Shown here: positions 52,114 through 63,946 of the stretch, one piece after another | How the letters are laid out: every line of letters starts with the position of its first letter | How positions within the stretch are numbered: the stretch's first letter is position 1 | Origin: Nocardioides carbamazepini | Lineage (GTDB): Bacteria > Actinomycetota > Actinomycetes > Propionibacteriales > Nocardioidaceae | Reading direction: 5' to 3' | DNA: 64,000 nucleotides | Assembly (NCBI RefSeq): GCF_024614185.1 | Contig: NZ_JAHTLF010000013.1 | Span: forward strand, 364,870 to 428,869 | Made by a program: the position numbers and the translations under genes | The notes under the pieces: model-generated | Told to the model about the DNA's origin: nothing | The model's database searches: none | What the model saw: the letters and a program-made list of their open reading frames with translations, nothing else

Positions 52114-52557
52114 CTAGGCCGGGCGGGAGCGCGGCGTTGTGCCGAAACTGCTCGGCCTCTCCCACGCCTTGGCGAAGCAGGTCGGGACGACGCCCGGCGG
52201 CGCCGGCACCGCCGCCCGGTAGGCGGACGGTGGGACGCCGACGACGCGTCGGAACGTCCGGGTGAACGTGGCCAGGTTGGTCCAGCCGACCGCGACGCAG
52301 ATCTCCTGGACCGGCTCGTCGGAGGTCCGCAGCAGCGCCATCGCCCGCTCGATCCGCCGACGCTGGAGGTATCGGTAGGGCGTCTCGCCGAAGGCCGCCC
52401 GGAACGTGCGGATGAAGTGGGCCGGGGAGCAGTGCGCGACCCGGGCGAGCGCGTCGACGTCGAGCGGCTCGGCGTAGGAGCGGTCCATCAGGTCCCGGGC
52501 ACGCAGCAGCAGCCGGTTGCTGCGCTCACGCTCCGCCTGGGCGGCACGGGTGGTCAC
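52114..52557 (-). CDS. AraC-family transcriptional regulator
   Basis: Encodes 147 residues, essentially only the AraC DNA-binding domain with two helix-turn-helix units ('VDALARVAHCSPAHFIRTFR' and 'EICVAVGWTNLATFTRTFRR'). No effector-binding domain is present, so it may respond to its partner or act constitutively. The start is GTG 52557, 6 bases after the ligA stop; it is therefore in the ligA transcript and probably controls the downstream VOC gene. Confidence 0.9.
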   Translation of the reverse strand: MTTRAAQAERERSNRLLLRARDLMDRSYAEPLDVDALARVAHCSPAHFIRTFRAAFGETPYRYLQRRRIERAMALLRTSDEPVQEICVAVGWTNLATFTRTFRRVVGVPPSAYRAAVPAPPGVVPTCFAKAWERPSSFGTTPRSRPA

Positions 52558-52563
52558 GGTCGG

Positions 52564-54782
<2,219 letters not shown>

Positions 54783-54818
54783 CCGGCAGAGTCGGGAATG
54801 CAGGAGAGCGGGGTCACG

Positions 54819-54870
54819 TTGACAGAACGAAACCGTTCCGTACTATCTATGGAAACGAAACCGTTCCGTA
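54819..54870 (+). promoter_or_regulatory. Promoter of tetR1-MFS1 with two TetR operators
   Basis: A near-consensus promoter, TTGACA (54819-54824), 16-base spacer, TACTAT (54841-54846). An imperfect palindrome ACGAAACCGTTCCGT fills the spacer (54827-54841) and is repeated 28 bases downstream (54855-54869). The layout predicts repression by the adjacent TetR, with release by an effector. Confidence 0.82.
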
Positions 54871-54891
54871 CCATCTGTTCCGGAGGCCACC

Positions 54892-55497
54892 GTGTCACCC
54901 CGCAAGCCGAGCTCCCCCGAGACGCCGACCCGTCCCCGGGTCGAGGGAGACCGCGAGCAGGAGATCCTCGACGCCACGCTCGAGGTCCTCGTGGACGTGG
55001 GCTACGACCGGCTCACGATGGACGCCGTGGCCACCCGGGCCAAGGCGTCCAAGGCCACGCTCTACCGCAAGTGGGAGAGCAAGGCCACGCTGGTGATCGA
55101 CGCGCTCCGCTCGCAGAAGGCACCGCAGGTGGTGGTGGCCGACACCGGCGGCCTCCGCGACGACCTGATCGCCACCTTCTGCCAGCACGGCAGCCTGTCC
55201 GACCAGCACCAGAACGCGCTCCTCGGCAGCGTGGTCACCGCCATCGGCCGCGATCCCGAGTTCGCGGCCGCCTTCCGCGAGCAGTTCATCGCCCCCAAGG
55301 TCGCGGCGTCCCGCACGATCTACGAGCGTGCCCGGGACCGCGGTGAGATCCGGGACGACATCGACCTGGACATCCTCACCGCGGCGCTGGCCGGCATCGT
55401 GCTGCACCGCGGCTTCCTCCTCGGCGAACCGCCGACCCCCGACCTGATCACCCGGGTCATCGACCAGGTGATCCTCCCCGCCGCGACCCGCGGCTGA
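54892..55497 (+). CDS. TetR-family regulator 1
   Basis: Encodes 201 residues. The helix-turn-helix ('TMDAVATRAKASKATLYRKW', about 43-62) is nearly identical to that of the second TetR in this window, and the C-terminal ligand domain ends in the family-like 'DLITRVIDQVILPAATRG'. It lies 40 bases before an MFS efflux gene and behind a promoter with two operators, so it should repress both. The start is GTG 54892 with CGGAGG upstream. The near-identical recognition helix suggests cross-regulation with the downstream copy. Confidence 0.93.
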   Translation: MSPRKPSSPETPTRPRVEGDREQEILDATLEVLVDVGYDRLTMDAVATRAKASKATLYRKWESKATLVIDALRSQKAPQVVVADTGGLRDDLIATFCQHGSLSDQHQNALLGSVVTAIGRDPEFAAAFREQFIAPKVAASRTIYERARDRGEIRDDIDLDILTAALAGIVLHRGFLLGEPPTPDLITRVIDQVILPAATRG

Positions 55498-55537
55498 CGA
55501 AGCACCGCCCGCTCACCATCCACACGAAGGAACCGTC

Positions 55538-57190
55538 ATGACCGACGTCGAATCGCTCGACCCTGCGGCGAAGACCTCGCCCGCCGGGATCGAGGAGCCG
55601 CCCAAGAAGCACCTCGGGCTCGCGCTCGTGCTGATCCTCACGGCCCAGCTGATGGTGGTGCTCGACGCCACGATCGCCAACATCGCGCTGCCCTACATCG
55701 GCGCGGACCTGTCCATCTCCCAGGCCAACCTGACCTGGATCGTGACCGGCTACGCCCTCGCCTTCGGCGGCCTCCTGCTGCTCGGCGGCCGGCTCGGCGA
55801 CCTCTACGGCCGCCGCCGGCTGTTCATGCTCGGCCTGGCGGTCTTCGCGGTCGCCTCGCTCCTCGGCGGCCTGGCGACCAGCGAGGGCCTCCTGCTCGCC
55901 TCCCGCGCACTGCAGGGACTGGGCGCCGCCATGGCCGCTCCCGCGGCCCTGGCGCTGATCACCACCACCTTCCCGGCCGGCCCGCAGCGCAACCGCGCGA
56001 TGGCCGCCTACGCGACGATGTCCGGCGTCGGCGCCGCCATCGGCCTGATCCTCGGCGGCTGGCTGACCGGCTTCGACTCGATCGTCGGCATCGACGTCGA
56101 GGGCTGGCGGCTGACCTTCCTGATCAACGTCCCGATCGGGCTGATCGCCGCCTTCCTGGCGCCCCGCGTCCTGGCGGAGTCCGAGACCCACGTGGGCGAG
56201 CTCGACGTGCCCGGCGCCATCACCGGCACGCTCGGCCTGCTCGGCATCGTCTTCGGCCTCTCCCGGGCCGGCGAGGAGGCCTACGGCTGGGACCACGCCC
56301 AGACGATCGTCGCGCTGGCCGGCGGCGTCATCCTGCTGGTCGCCTTCGCCGTGATCGAGTCGCGGGTCGCGCACCCGCTGCTGCCCATCCGGATCTTCGC
56401 CAACCGCACGCGGGCCACCAGCTTCGCGGCGATGATGATCGCGCCGGCCGCCATGTTCGCGATGTTCTACTTCCTGAGCCTGTTCATCCAGCAGATCATG
56501 GGCTTCGGACCGCTCGAGGCGGGCTTCGCGTTCCTGCCGTTCTCGTTCGGCATCGTGATCGGCGCGGGCCTGGCGTCCAACCTCGTCGCGCGCGTCGACG
56601 CGCGCTACCTGGCCGGCGTCGGCACCCTGCTGGCCGCCGGGGCGCTCTTCATGTTCTCGCGGATCCCGATCGACGAGTCGCCGCAGGCGGTCCTCACGGC
56701 GCTGGCCGACGGTGGGGCGGACATCAACTACTGGACGCACGTCTTCCCGTACATCCTGCTGATGTCGATCGGCATGGGCCTGGTCTTCGTGCCGATGACG
56801 CTCACGGCCGTGCACCACGTCCGCGCCGAGGACTCAGGCATCGGCTCGGGTGTCCTCAACACGATGCAGCAGGTCGGCGGCGCACTCGGACTCGCGACGC
56901 TGAGCACCGTGGCGCTGCACTTCTCCAACAACCAGGCCACTGCGGTCGCGGGGCCGATGGCGGACGCGATCACCGCCGGCGGCGGCGACCCGAGCGCGGC
57001 GGTCTCCGGGACGGGCCAGACCTTCCTGGACGCCGCGATCTTCGGGTCCAGCTTCCCCGAGGGCGCCACCCACGCGTTCCTCGTCGCGTCGATCCTGATG
57101 CTGGCGGCCTCCGCGGTGATCTGGGCGTTCCTCAACGTCAAGCACACCGAGCTGGCCACCGATGCACCCGAGGGTGTCCACGTGGGCTGA
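55538..57190 (+). CDS. MFS efflux transporter 1 (DHA2, 14-TMS)
   Basis: Encodes 550 residues with 14 predicted membrane helices. The motif 'GGRLGDLYGRRR' follows helix 2, and motif C-like 'GVGAAIGLILGGWLT' marks an antiporter. The N-terminal 'MVVLDATIANIALPYIG' is typical of the EmrB/QacA (DHA2) drug-H+ antiporters. GAAGGA precedes the ATG, and tetR1 lies 40 bases upstream. It is closely similar to MFS2, including the C-terminal 'LNVKHTELA..' ending, so the pair probably arose by tandem duplication. Confidence 0.94.
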   Translation: MTDVESLDPAAKTSPAGIEEPPKKHLGLALVLILTAQLMVVLDATIANIALPYIGADLSISQANLTWIVTGYALAFGGLLLLGGRLGDLYGRRRLFMLGLAVFAVASLLGGLATSEGLLLASRALQGLGAAMAAPAALALITTTFPAGPQRNRAMAAYATMSGVGAAIGLILGGWLTGFDSIVGIDVEGWRLTFLINVPIGLIAAFLAPRVLAESETHVGELDVPGAITGTLGLLGIVFGLSRAGEEAYGWDHAQTIVALAGGVILLVAFAVIESRVAHPLLPIRIFANRTRATSFAAMMIAPAAMFAMFYFLSLFIQQIMGFGPLEAGFAFLPFSFGIVIGAGLASNLVARVDARYLAGVGTLLAAGALFMFSRIPIDESPQAVLTALADGGADINYWTHVFPYILLMSIGMGLVFVPMTLTAVHHVRAEDSGIGSGVLNTMQQVGGALGLATLSTVALHFSNNQATAVAGPMADAITAGGGDPSAAVSGTGQTFLDAAIFGSSFPEGATHAFLVASILMLAASAVIWAFLNVKHTELATDAPEGVHVG

Positions 57191-57210
57191 CCCCCACCCG
57201 CACCAGGCAC

Positions 57211-57244
57211 GGGGCCCGCCGGAGGAGATCCTCCGGCGGGCCCC
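57211..57244 (+). terminator. Strong hairpin terminator after MFS1
   Basis: A perfect 16-bp inverted repeat (GGGGCCCGCCGGAGGA / TCCTCCGGCGGGCCCC) with a 2-base centre, 20 bases after the MFS1 stop. It separates the two TetR-MFS modules. No U-run. Confidence 0.82.
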
Positions 57245-57268
57245 GAATGCCGTCCGGGGTCCGGTGAC

Positions 57269-57300
57269 TTGCCTACGACGAAACGGAACCGTACCGTTCC
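57269..57300 (+). promoter_or_regulatory. Promoter/operator of tetR2-MFS2
   Basis: TTGCCT (57269-57274), a 17-base spacer and TACCGT (57292-57297) precede ATG 57305 by 7 bases, suggesting leaderless transcription. The imperfect palindrome GGAACCGTACCGTTCC (57285-57300) overlaps the -10 and shares CGAAAC and CCGTTCC blocks with the tetR1 operators. Confidence 0.68.
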
Positions 57301-57304
57301 ATGC

Positions 57305-57907
57305 ATGGTCTCTCGTCTCGGCCGCCGCCCCGTCCCGGCCCGCCCCCGGGTCGAGGGAGACCGGGAGCAGGAGATCCTCGACGCCGCCCTGGCGGTTCTC
57401 GTCGACGTCGGCTACGACCGGCTCACCATGGATGCCGTGGCCACCCGGGCGAAGGCGTCCAAGGCCACGCTCTACCGCAAGTGGGACGGCAAGGCGCCGC
57501 TCGTGATCGACGCCCTCATGGCACAGAAGACCCCGCCGGAGGTCCCCGCGGACACCGGCAGCCTGAGGGGCGACCTGCTCGCGATGTTCTGCGGGCACGG
57601 TGGCCTGACCGACGAGCACCAGACCGCGATCCTCGGCAGCGTCGTCACCGCCATCAGCCGGGACCCCGAGTTCGCGGCAGCCTTCCGGGAGCGGTTCATC
57701 GCGCCGAAGGTCGCGGTGGCCCGGGAGGTCTACCAGCGGGCCCACGAGCGGGGCGAGCTGCGTGACGACATCGACCTGGACATCCTCACCGCGGCGCTGC
57801 CCGGCATCGTGCTGCACCGCAGCTTCCTCCTCGGCGACCCGCCGACCCCCGACCTGATCACCCGCGTCGTCGACCAGGTCATCCTCCCGGCCGCCACCCG
57901 CGGCTGA
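57305..57907 (+). CDS. TetR-family regulator 2
   Basis: Encodes about 200 residues. It is strongly similar to TetR1 over most of its length: same recognition helix 'AKASKATLYRKW', same 'GDREQEILDA' start and 'VVDQVILPAATRG' end. It is preceded by its own operator-bearing promoter and followed after 35 bases by MFS2. ATG 57305 is chosen because the -10 lies only 7 bases upstream; an extension to TTG 57269 would place the promoter inside the gene. Confidence 0.92.
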   Translation: MVSRLGRRPVPARPRVEGDREQEILDAALAVLVDVGYDRLTMDAVATRAKASKATLYRKWDGKAPLVIDALMAQKTPPEVPADTGSLRGDLLAMFCGHGGLTDEHQTAILGSVVTAISRDPEFAAAFRERFIAPKVAVAREVYQRAHERGELRDDIDLDILTAALPGIVLHRSFLLGDPPTPDLITRVVDQVILPAATRG

Positions 57908-57942
57908 CCTTCCACCACTCCTCCGCACACCAAGGAACCCTT

Positions 57943-59499
57943 GTGGCCGAAACGACCGCCTCCGACCTGCCCGAGAGGCAGCAGGCCGCCCCCGCCGTGA
58001 AGCATGCCGGCTGGGCTCTCCTCCTCATCTGCGTGGCGCAACTGATGGTGGTGCTCGACAGCACCATCGCCAACATCGCCCTCCCCTACATCGGCACCGA
58101 CCTCGCGATCGACCCGTCGAACCTGTCGTGGGTCGTCACCGGGTACGCACTGGCCTTCGGTGGCCTGCTGCTGCTCGGCGGCCGGCTCGGCGACCTCTAC
58201 GGCCGCCGCCGCGTGTTCATGGCCGGTGTCACCCTCTTCGCGGTCGCCTCGGCGCTCGGCGGCATCGCCCAGAACGAGGCCATGCTGCTCGGCTCGCGAG
58301 GCCTGCAGGGTGTCGGCGCCGCGCTCGCCTCGCCGACCGCCCTGGCGCTGATCACCACGACCTTCCCGGCCGGCCCACAGCGCAACCGCGCGTTCTCCGT
58401 GTTCGCCGCGATGTCCGGCATCGGTGCCGCGATCGGCCTGGTGCTCGGTGGCTGGCTGACCGATCTCGACCCCGGCTGGGGCTGGCGCCTGACCTTCCTG
58501 ATCAACGTCCCGATCGGCCTCGCCGCGGCGTACTTCGCGCCGAGGCTGCTGCCCGACACCGACAACCACGCCGGCACGCTCGACCTCCCCGGCGCCGTCC
58601 TCGGCACCGGCGGCCTGCTGGCCCTCGTCTACGGCATCACCCGCACCAGCAACGTCGACCCCGACACGGTCACGGCCGTCAACCCGCACGGCGCCAGCTA
58701 CGGCTGGGGTGACCCGCTCGCCGTGACCGCGATGGTCGTCGGCGTGGTCGCCCTCATCGCGTTCGTCCTCATCGAGACCCGGATCAAGCATCCGCTCATG
58801 CCGCTGTCGATCTTCGCCAGCCGCACCCGAGCCGTCGCGTTCGTGTCCATGATGGTCACCCCCGCGGCCATGTTCGCGATGTTCTTCTTCCTCTCGCTCT
58901 ACGTGCAGAACATCATGGGCTACTCGCCGCTCAAGACCGGCTTCGCGTTCCTGCCGTTCGCGGTCGGCATGGTGTTCGGCGCCACGCTCTCCTCGAAGCT
59001 CGCCTCCAAGGTCGACCCGCGCTTCCTCGCCGGCACCGGAACCATCCTCGCCGGATTCGCGCTGTTCATGTTCTCGCGCCTGGAGTTCGGCCAGGAGAGC
59101 TACTGGACCGACATCGCGCCGTACGTCGTCCTGATGTCGCTCGGCATGGGCCTGACCTTCGTGCCGATGACGCTCACCGCCGTGCACGGCGTGCGCACCC
59201 AGGACGCCGGCATCGGCTCCGGCGTGCTCAACACCATGCAGCAGGTCGGCGGCGCACTCGGCCTCGCGACCCTCTCCGCCGTCGCCTCGCACTACACCAC
59301 CGAGAAGCTCGGCAGCCTGATGGCGGCCGACCCGAGCGACCCGCTCAACACCGGTGCGGCATTCGCCGACGGCGCGACCCACGCGTTCCTCGTGGGAGCG
59401 TTCATGATCTGGGGGACGTCGCTGGTCATCTGGCTGCTGCTCAACGTCAAGCACACCGAGCTCGCGGGCGACGTACCCGAGGGCGTCCACGTCGGCTGA
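57943..59499 (+). CDS. MFS efflux transporter 2 (DHA2, 14-TMS)
   Basis: Encodes 518 residues with 14 predicted helices, motif A-like 'GGRLGDLYGRRRVFM' and the antiporter motif C region 'GIGAAIGLVLGGWLT'. It is a close paralogue of MFS1; differences concentrate in the central loop and between the last helices, where drug specificity often lies. The start is GTG 57943 with AAGGA upstream. The substrate is probably a lipophilic or cationic compound (family inference). Confidence 0.94.
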   Translation: MAETTASDLPERQQAAPAVKHAGWALLLICVAQLMVVLDSTIANIALPYIGTDLAIDPSNLSWVVTGYALAFGGLLLLGGRLGDLYGRRRVFMAGVTLFAVASALGGIAQNEAMLLGSRGLQGVGAALASPTALALITTTFPAGPQRNRAFSVFAAMSGIGAAIGLVLGGWLTDLDPGWGWRLTFLINVPIGLAAAYFAPRLLPDTDNHAGTLDLPGAVLGTGGLLALVYGITRTSNVDPDTVTAVNPHGASYGWGDPLAVTAMVVGVVALIAFVLIETRIKHPLMPLSIFASRTRAVAFVSMMVTPAAMFAMFFFLSLYVQNIMGYSPLKTGFAFLPFAVGMVFGATLSSKLASKVDPRFLAGTGTILAGFALFMFSRLEFGQESYWTDIAPYVVLMSLGMGLTFVPMTLTAVHGVRTQDAGIGSGVLNTMQQVGGALGLATLSAVASHYTTEKLGSLMAADPSDPLNTGAAFADGATHAFLVGAFMIWGTSLVIWLLLNVKHTELAGDVPEGVHVG

Positions 59500-59529
59500 T
59501 CCCGGGGCGGCGGGCCGCGCGCCGAGGCC

Positions 59530-60624
59530 TCAGCCCTCGAACCACGACAGGTCGACGCCCTCGGCGAACTCCCGCGTCGTGACCAGGTTGTCCGCGCCGT
59601 AGCCGTCGGCGAGCGCCTCGTAGTCGGCGCCCGGCGACCCGAGGCGGCTGTTGCGCGGCAGCGCCGCGATCCGCGGCGAGCGCACGGTGGCGAGCATGAC
59701 CGCGTCGTCGGTACGACGGATCGCGATCGCCGTACCCGGCTGCCACCCGCGGACGACACCACGCTTCGTCTCGCAGTGCCACTCCGCGCCGCACGCCGGC
59801 ACGGACGGGCTGTCCCGGGGAACCAGCACCACGGTGACCGTGCGGTCCGGCGAGGTCAGCTCGGCACCCACAGCGCCCTCGCCGTACGCCTTCGTGTCGG
59901 CCGGCCGCCCACCGCCCGTCGGGTCGGTGACCCCGTCCTGCACCATCCACTGCGCGACCGCCGCGGGCGTGGTCGGGACCGGGTCGCCTCGGGTGTCGTC
60001 CTGGGGCCACTTCGGCAGGTCGGCGTCGACCATCTCCCGCGTCGTCGTCGCCGAGAGCCGGTCGTCGGTCAGCAGCCGCACCAGGTCGCCCTCGACGCTC
60101 AACGGCAGGTCCTGCTGCTCGCGGGGGTCGCCCTCGATCAGCTCGCCGGCGTAGGTCACGCTGCGCTGCTCACCGTCGGCGGTCTCGAACACGAGCGTGA
60201 GGATGCCGGGGTCCTCCTCGGGCTCCTCCTCCTGCCAGGACAGGAAGAAGGTGCCGCCCTCGTCCGCCCACTCGGCGCAGTCGTCGTGCTCGCCGCAGCC
60301 GGCGAGGTCGCGCGTACCGGCCCCCTCGACCGTGACGTACAGGTAGTGGGAGTCGCCCTCCTCCCCCGGCGGCCGGAACCGGATCTCCACGCCGAGCGGG
60401 TCCGCCACGTCGTAGTGCCCGTTGACGTCGAACGACGTCACCCGCAGGTCGAGGACGTCGACCGCGACGGCCGCGATCGCCTTCTTGGTGGCAGGCGCGA
60501 CCGCGGCCTCCGGGCCGTCCTCCGGTCCGGAGATCCAGCGCCCGAGACCGGCGATGGCCGCGACCACTCCGAACACGACGACCGACGCGGCCAGGCCCTT
60601 GAGCAGGAAGACCGAGGGCTTCAT
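59530..60624 (-). CDS. Membrane-anchored protein of unknown function
   Basis: Encodes 364 residues. One N-terminal membrane helix (about 8-28, 'GLAASVVVFGVVAAIAGLG') is followed by an extracytoplasmic body rich in Asp/Glu and beta strands. Two paired Cys are visible ('CGEHDDC' and 'CGAEWHC'), suggesting disulfides. I recognise no domain. It follows the MetE-like gene by 5 bases in the same direction, so it may be co-transcribed; it converges with MFS2. Confidence 0.8.
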   Translation of the reverse strand: MKPSVFLLKGLAASVVVFGVVAAIAGLGRWISGPEDGPEAAVAPATKKAIAAVAVDVLDLRVTSFDVNGHYDVADPLGVEIRFRPPGEEGDSHYLYVTVEGAGTRDLAGCGEHDDCAEWADEGGTFFLSWQEEEPEEDPGILTLVFETADGEQRSVTYAGELIEGDPREQQDLPLSVEGDLVRLLTDDRLSATTTREMVDADLPKWPQDDTRGDPVPTTPAAVAQWMVQDGVTDPTGGGRPADTKAYGEGAVGAELTSPDRTVTVVLVPRDSPSVPACGAEWHCETKRGVVRGWQPGTAIAIRRTDDAVMLATVRSPRIAALPRNSRLGSPGADYEALADGYGADNLVTTREFAEGVDLSWFEG

Positions 60625-60629
60625 GCCGC

Positions 60630-61637
60630 TCAGCCTGCCACGGACCTCGCGACGTCCCGGCTGAGCTCGAGTGCGCGTCGGGCGGCGGCAAGAGTGCCTC
60701 CGGCCAGCCCGCAGGGCGGGGAGATCACCAGCCCGTCGCCGACCTGGTCGGGATCGAGACCCAGCAGGTCGAGCCAGCGCAGCACCCGCTCCACCAGCGC
60801 CTTGTCCCCGGGCAGCGGGCCGGTCGTGGGCACGACGCCGAGCACGACGGTCCCACCGGCCTCCAGCGCCTCGCCCGCGGCGTCGTGACCGTCGGCGTCG
60901 AGCAGGTCGAGGTCGAGCATCACGCCGCGGGCACCGGCTCCACGCACGAGCCCGACCGGCACCTGGGGCGCGCAGCAGTGCACCCACGGGACCGCCCCGG
61001 CCGCGGACACCGCGTCGAGCACCCAGCCCAGCGCCTCGCTCACCTCCGGCGGGTGCACGGCGCGGTGCCTCCCGAACCCCGAGGCCGTCGGTACGCCGCC
61101 CACCAGGATCGTCGGCAGGGCCGGCTCGTCGAGCTGGAGGACCAGCTCGGTGACCGACGGCAGCCGGCGGCGGAGGTCGGCGAGGTGCTCGGTCACCGCG
61201 ACGGCGAGCGCCTGGGCCAGCTCGCGGCGGGCACCGTGATCGGCGAGGAGCTTGTCGCCGCGCGGCCGCTCGACGGTGGCCGCGAGGGTCCACGGACCGG
61301 TGACCTGGACCTTGAACGGGCCGGTGTGCCCGACCGCCTGCTCCTCGAGCGCGTCGAGGTCCTGGGCGAGCAGGCTCCGGGCGCGACGCTGGTCGAGCGC
61401 GGGCGCGCCGGACGTGCCGGTGAGCCGCCAGCCCTCGGGCTGCAGGTCGGCGTCGAGCTCGGTGACCAGGCCGAGCGTGCGGCCGGTCATCCCGGCGCCC
61501 GCGCCGCGCCCCGGTACCTCGGGGACGAACGCCAGTCCGTGCGCGCTGGGGGCGAGCTCGCCGAGCACGACCGCGAGCGCCTCGTCGTAGTCGCGCTGGG
61601 TGGTGCCGGGGAACGACCCGACGCCGGTGCCCCTCAC
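60630..61637 (-). CDS. MetE-like (cobalamin-independent methionine synthase C-terminal-type) protein
   Basis: Encodes 335 residues of the UROD/MetE TIM-barrel superfamily. It starts '[18 protein letters not shown]', contains '[14 protein letters not shown]' and the zinc-ligand-like 'WVHCCAP', and ends with '[14 protein letters not shown]' (second Cys). It is only about half of full MetE and has no N-terminal folate-binding half, so true methionine synthesis from methyl-folate is not assured. A homologue near ligA in mycobacteria (Rv3015c) is of uncertain function. GTG 61637 overlaps the mnmA stop as GTGA. Confidence 0.85.
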   Translation of the reverse strand: MRGTGVGSFPGTTQRDYDEALAVVLGELAPSAHGLAFVPEVPGRGAGAGMTGRTLGLVTELDADLQPEGWRLTGTSGAPALDQRRARSLLAQDLDALEEQAVGHTGPFKVQVTGPWTLAATVERPRGDKLLADHGARRELAQALAVAVTEHLADLRRRLPSVTELVLQLDEPALPTILVGGVPTASGFGRHRAVHPPEVSEALGWVLDAVSAAGAVPWVHCCAPQVPVGLVRGAGARGVMLDLDLLDADGHDAAGEALEAGGTVVLGVVPTTGPLPGDKALVERVLRWLDLLGLDPDQVGDGLVISPPCGLAGGTLAAARRALELSRDVARSVAG

Positions 61638-62749
61638 GCGGACACCCGCCGGGTCGAGGTGATCGTGGCCGAGCCGACGACCCGCGTGCCGTCGTACACG
61701 ACGACGGCCTGGCCGGGGGCGATCCCGTCGGCGTGCTCGAGCAGGTCGACGCGCAGGTCGTCGGCGCCGACCTGGACGACGGCACGGTGCTCCGCGCCGT
61801 GGGCCCGCAGCTGGACGGTGACGTCGGCACCGTCGAGGACGGTGCCGGGCGCGAGCGGTCGCCCGCACCAGCGGACCCGGTCGCCCTCGACCCGGTCGAC
61901 GGCGAGCCGCTCACGGGGGCCGACGGTGACGGTGCCGGAGACGGGCTCGATGTCGAGGACGTAGCGGGGCCGGCCGTCGGGAGCGGGGTGGCCGAGCCGC
62001 AGACCCTTGCGCTGACCGATCGTGAACCCGTAGGTGCCCTCGTGGTGTCCCAGCACCTCACCGGTGGCGTCGTCGCGGATCTCCCCGCCCTGGTTGGGGG
62101 CGCGGTCGCCGAGCTTCTCCCGGAGCCAGCCGGTGTTGTCGCCGTCGGCGACGAAGCAGATGTCGTGGCTGTCCGGCTTGTCGGCGACCAGCAGGCCCCG
62201 CGCCGCGGCCTCGGCCCGGACCTGCGGCTTCGGCGTGTCGCCGAGCGGGAACAGCGAGTGCCGCAGCTGCTGCTCGTCGAGCACGCCGAGGACGTACGAC
62301 TGGTCCTTGGCCGCGTCGACGGCCCGGTGCAGCTCCACCTCGCCCCCGGCCGACGCGCGCACGGTCGCGTAGTGACCCGTCGCCACCGCGTCGAACCCCA
62401 GCGCCAGCGCCTTGTCGAGGACGGCGGCGAACTTGATCTTCTCGTTGCAGCGCAGGCACGGGTTCGGTGTCTGCCCGGCCGCGTAGGTGTCCATGAAGTC
62501 CTCGACCACGTCGGTGTGGAAGCGGTCGGACAGATCCCACACGTAGAACGGGATGCCGATCACGTCGGCCGCGCGACGGGCGTCGTTGGCATCCTCGATC
62601 GTGCAGCAGCCGCGGGCGCCGGTGCGGTAGGACTGGGGGTTGCGCGCCAGCGCGAGGTGGATGCCGGTGACCTCATGGCCGGCCTCGGCGGCGCGGGCGG
62701 CGGCCACGGCGGAGTCCACTCCCCCGGACATGGCGGCGACGACCCTCAT
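61634..62749 (-). CDS. mnmA: tRNA-specific 2-thiouridylase
   Basis: Encodes 371 residues and thiolates U34 of tRNA(Lys/Glu/Gln) using sulfur from a cysteine desulfurase. The ATP-PPase loop '[14 protein letters not shown]' is at the start, with catalytic cysteines in '[12 protein letters not shown]' (about 99-102) and '[12 protein letters not shown]' (about 198). The central '[12 protein letters not shown]' region is typical of MnmA. The adjacent cysteine desulfurase, 21 bases upstream, is the probable sulfur donor. Confidence 0.97.
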   Translation of the reverse strand: MRVVAAMSGGVDSAVAAARAAEAGHEVTGIHLALARNPQSYRTGARGCCTIEDANDARRAADVIGIPFYVWDLSDRFHTDVVEDFMDTYAAGQTPNPCLRCNEKIKFAAVLDKALALGFDAVATGHYATVRASAGGEVELHRAVDAAKDQSYVLGVLDEQQLRHSLFPLGDTPKPQVRAEAAARGLLVADKPDSHDICFVADGDNTGWLREKLGDRAPNQGGEIRDDATGEVLGHHEGTYGFTIGQRKGLRLGHPAPDGRPRYVLDIEPVSGTVTVGPRERLAVDRVEGDRVRWCGRPLAPGTVLDGADVTVQLRAHGAEHRAVVQVGADDLRVDLLEHADGIAPGQAVVVYDGTRVVGSATITSTRRVSA

Positions 62750-62770
62750 GCGCGCGGGCCCTCCTCCGGG

Positions 62771-63946
62771 TCAGGCACGGGCCGCGCGGGCGCGCTCGAC
62801 GCACGGGCCGATCGCCTCGGCCACCGCCGCGACGTCGGCGGCGGTGCTGGTGTGGCCGAGGCTGAACCGCAGTGAGCTGCGTGCCTCGTCGCTCGTGCGA
62901 CCCATCGCGAGCAGGACGTGCGACGGCTGCGGCACCCCCGCCGAGCAGGCCGAGCCGGTCGAGCACTCGATGCCGCGGGCGTCGAGCAGCATGAGCAGCG
63001 AGTCGCCCTCGCAGCCGGGGAAGCTCAGGTGGGCGTTGCCGGGCAGCCGGTCGACGGGGTCGCCGTTGAGGACCGCGTCCGGTACGGCCCGGCACACGGC
63101 GGCCACGAGGTCGTCACGGAGCGCCGCCAGCCGAGCGGCATGCTCGCTCTGCTGCTTGACCGCGAGCTCCACGGCGCCGGCGAAACCGGCGATGGCCGGT
63201 ACGTCGAGGGTGCCGCTGCGCACGTCACGCTCCTGACCGCCGCCGTGCACGAGGGCGGCCAGCTCCACCTCGCGCCGGACCACCAGCGCCCCGACGCCCA
63301 GCGGACCGCCGACCTTGTGCCCCGACAGCGACAGCGCGTCCACGCCGGCGGTGGCGAAGTCGACCGGCGTCGCGCCGACCGCCTGGACGGCGTCGGTGTG
63401 GACGGGGATGGCGTGCGACTGCGCGACCGCCACCACCTGGTCGACGGGCTGGAGGGAGCCGACCTCGTTGTTGGCCCACATCACGGTGACCAGCGCGACC
63501 GACACCGGGTCGCGCTCCACCGCCGCCCGCAGCGCCTCGACGTCGAGGCGGCCCTGCCGGTCGACCGGCAGCAGCTCGACCTGGGCGCCCTCGTGCTCCT
63601 CGAGCCAGGCCAGCGCGTCGAGCACCGCGTGATGCTCGACGGCCGTCGCCAGGATCCGGGTCCGCCGGGGATCGGCGTCGCGGCGCGACCAGTACAGCCC
63701 CTTGACCGCCAGGTTGTCGGCCTCGGTGCCGCCGGAGGTGAAGACCACCTCGCCCGGACGGCAGCCCAGGGCCTGCGCCACGGTCTCCCGCGACTCCTCC
63801 ACCACCCGCCGCGCCCGACGGCCCGAGGCATGCAGCGAGCTGGCGTTGCCGACCTCGCGCAGGTGGGCGGTCATCGCCTCCACCGCGACGTCGGTCATCG
63901 GCGTCGTCGCGGCGTGGTCGAGGTAGACCGTCCGAATGTCATCCAT
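62771..63946 (-). CDS. Cysteine desulfurase (NifS/IscS family)
   Basis: Encodes about 391 residues. A PLP enzyme that takes sulfur from cysteine. The PLP lysine lies in '[14 protein letters not shown]', and the catalytic Cys in '[17 protein letters not shown]' on the mobile loop. The 'LDHAATTPM' N-terminus is typical of IscS/NifS group I enzymes. ATG 63946 is preceded by GGAG. It is adjacent to mnmA, so supply of sulfur for tRNA thiolation is the likely main role; no iscU is in the window. The last 54 bases of the window (63947-64000) show only its upstream region. Confidence 0.94.
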   Translation of the reverse strand: MDDIRTVYLDHAATTPMTDVAVEAMTAHLREVGNASSLHASGRRARRVVEESRETVAQALGCRPGEVVFTSGGTEADNLAVKGLYWSRRDADPRRTRILATAVEHHAVLDALAWLEEHEGAQVELLPVDRQGRLDVEALRAAVERDPVSVALVTVMWANNEVGSLQPVDQVVAVAQSHAIPVHTDAVQAVGATPVDFATAGVDALSLSGHKVGGPLGVGALVVRREVELAALVHGGGQERDVRSGTLDVPAIAGFAGAVELAVKQQSEHAARLAALRDDLVAAVCRAVPDAVLNGDPVDRLPGNAHLSFPGCEGDSLLMLLDARGIECSTGSACSAGVPQPSHVLLAMGRTSDEARSSLRFSLGHTSTAADVAAVAEAIGPCVERARAARA

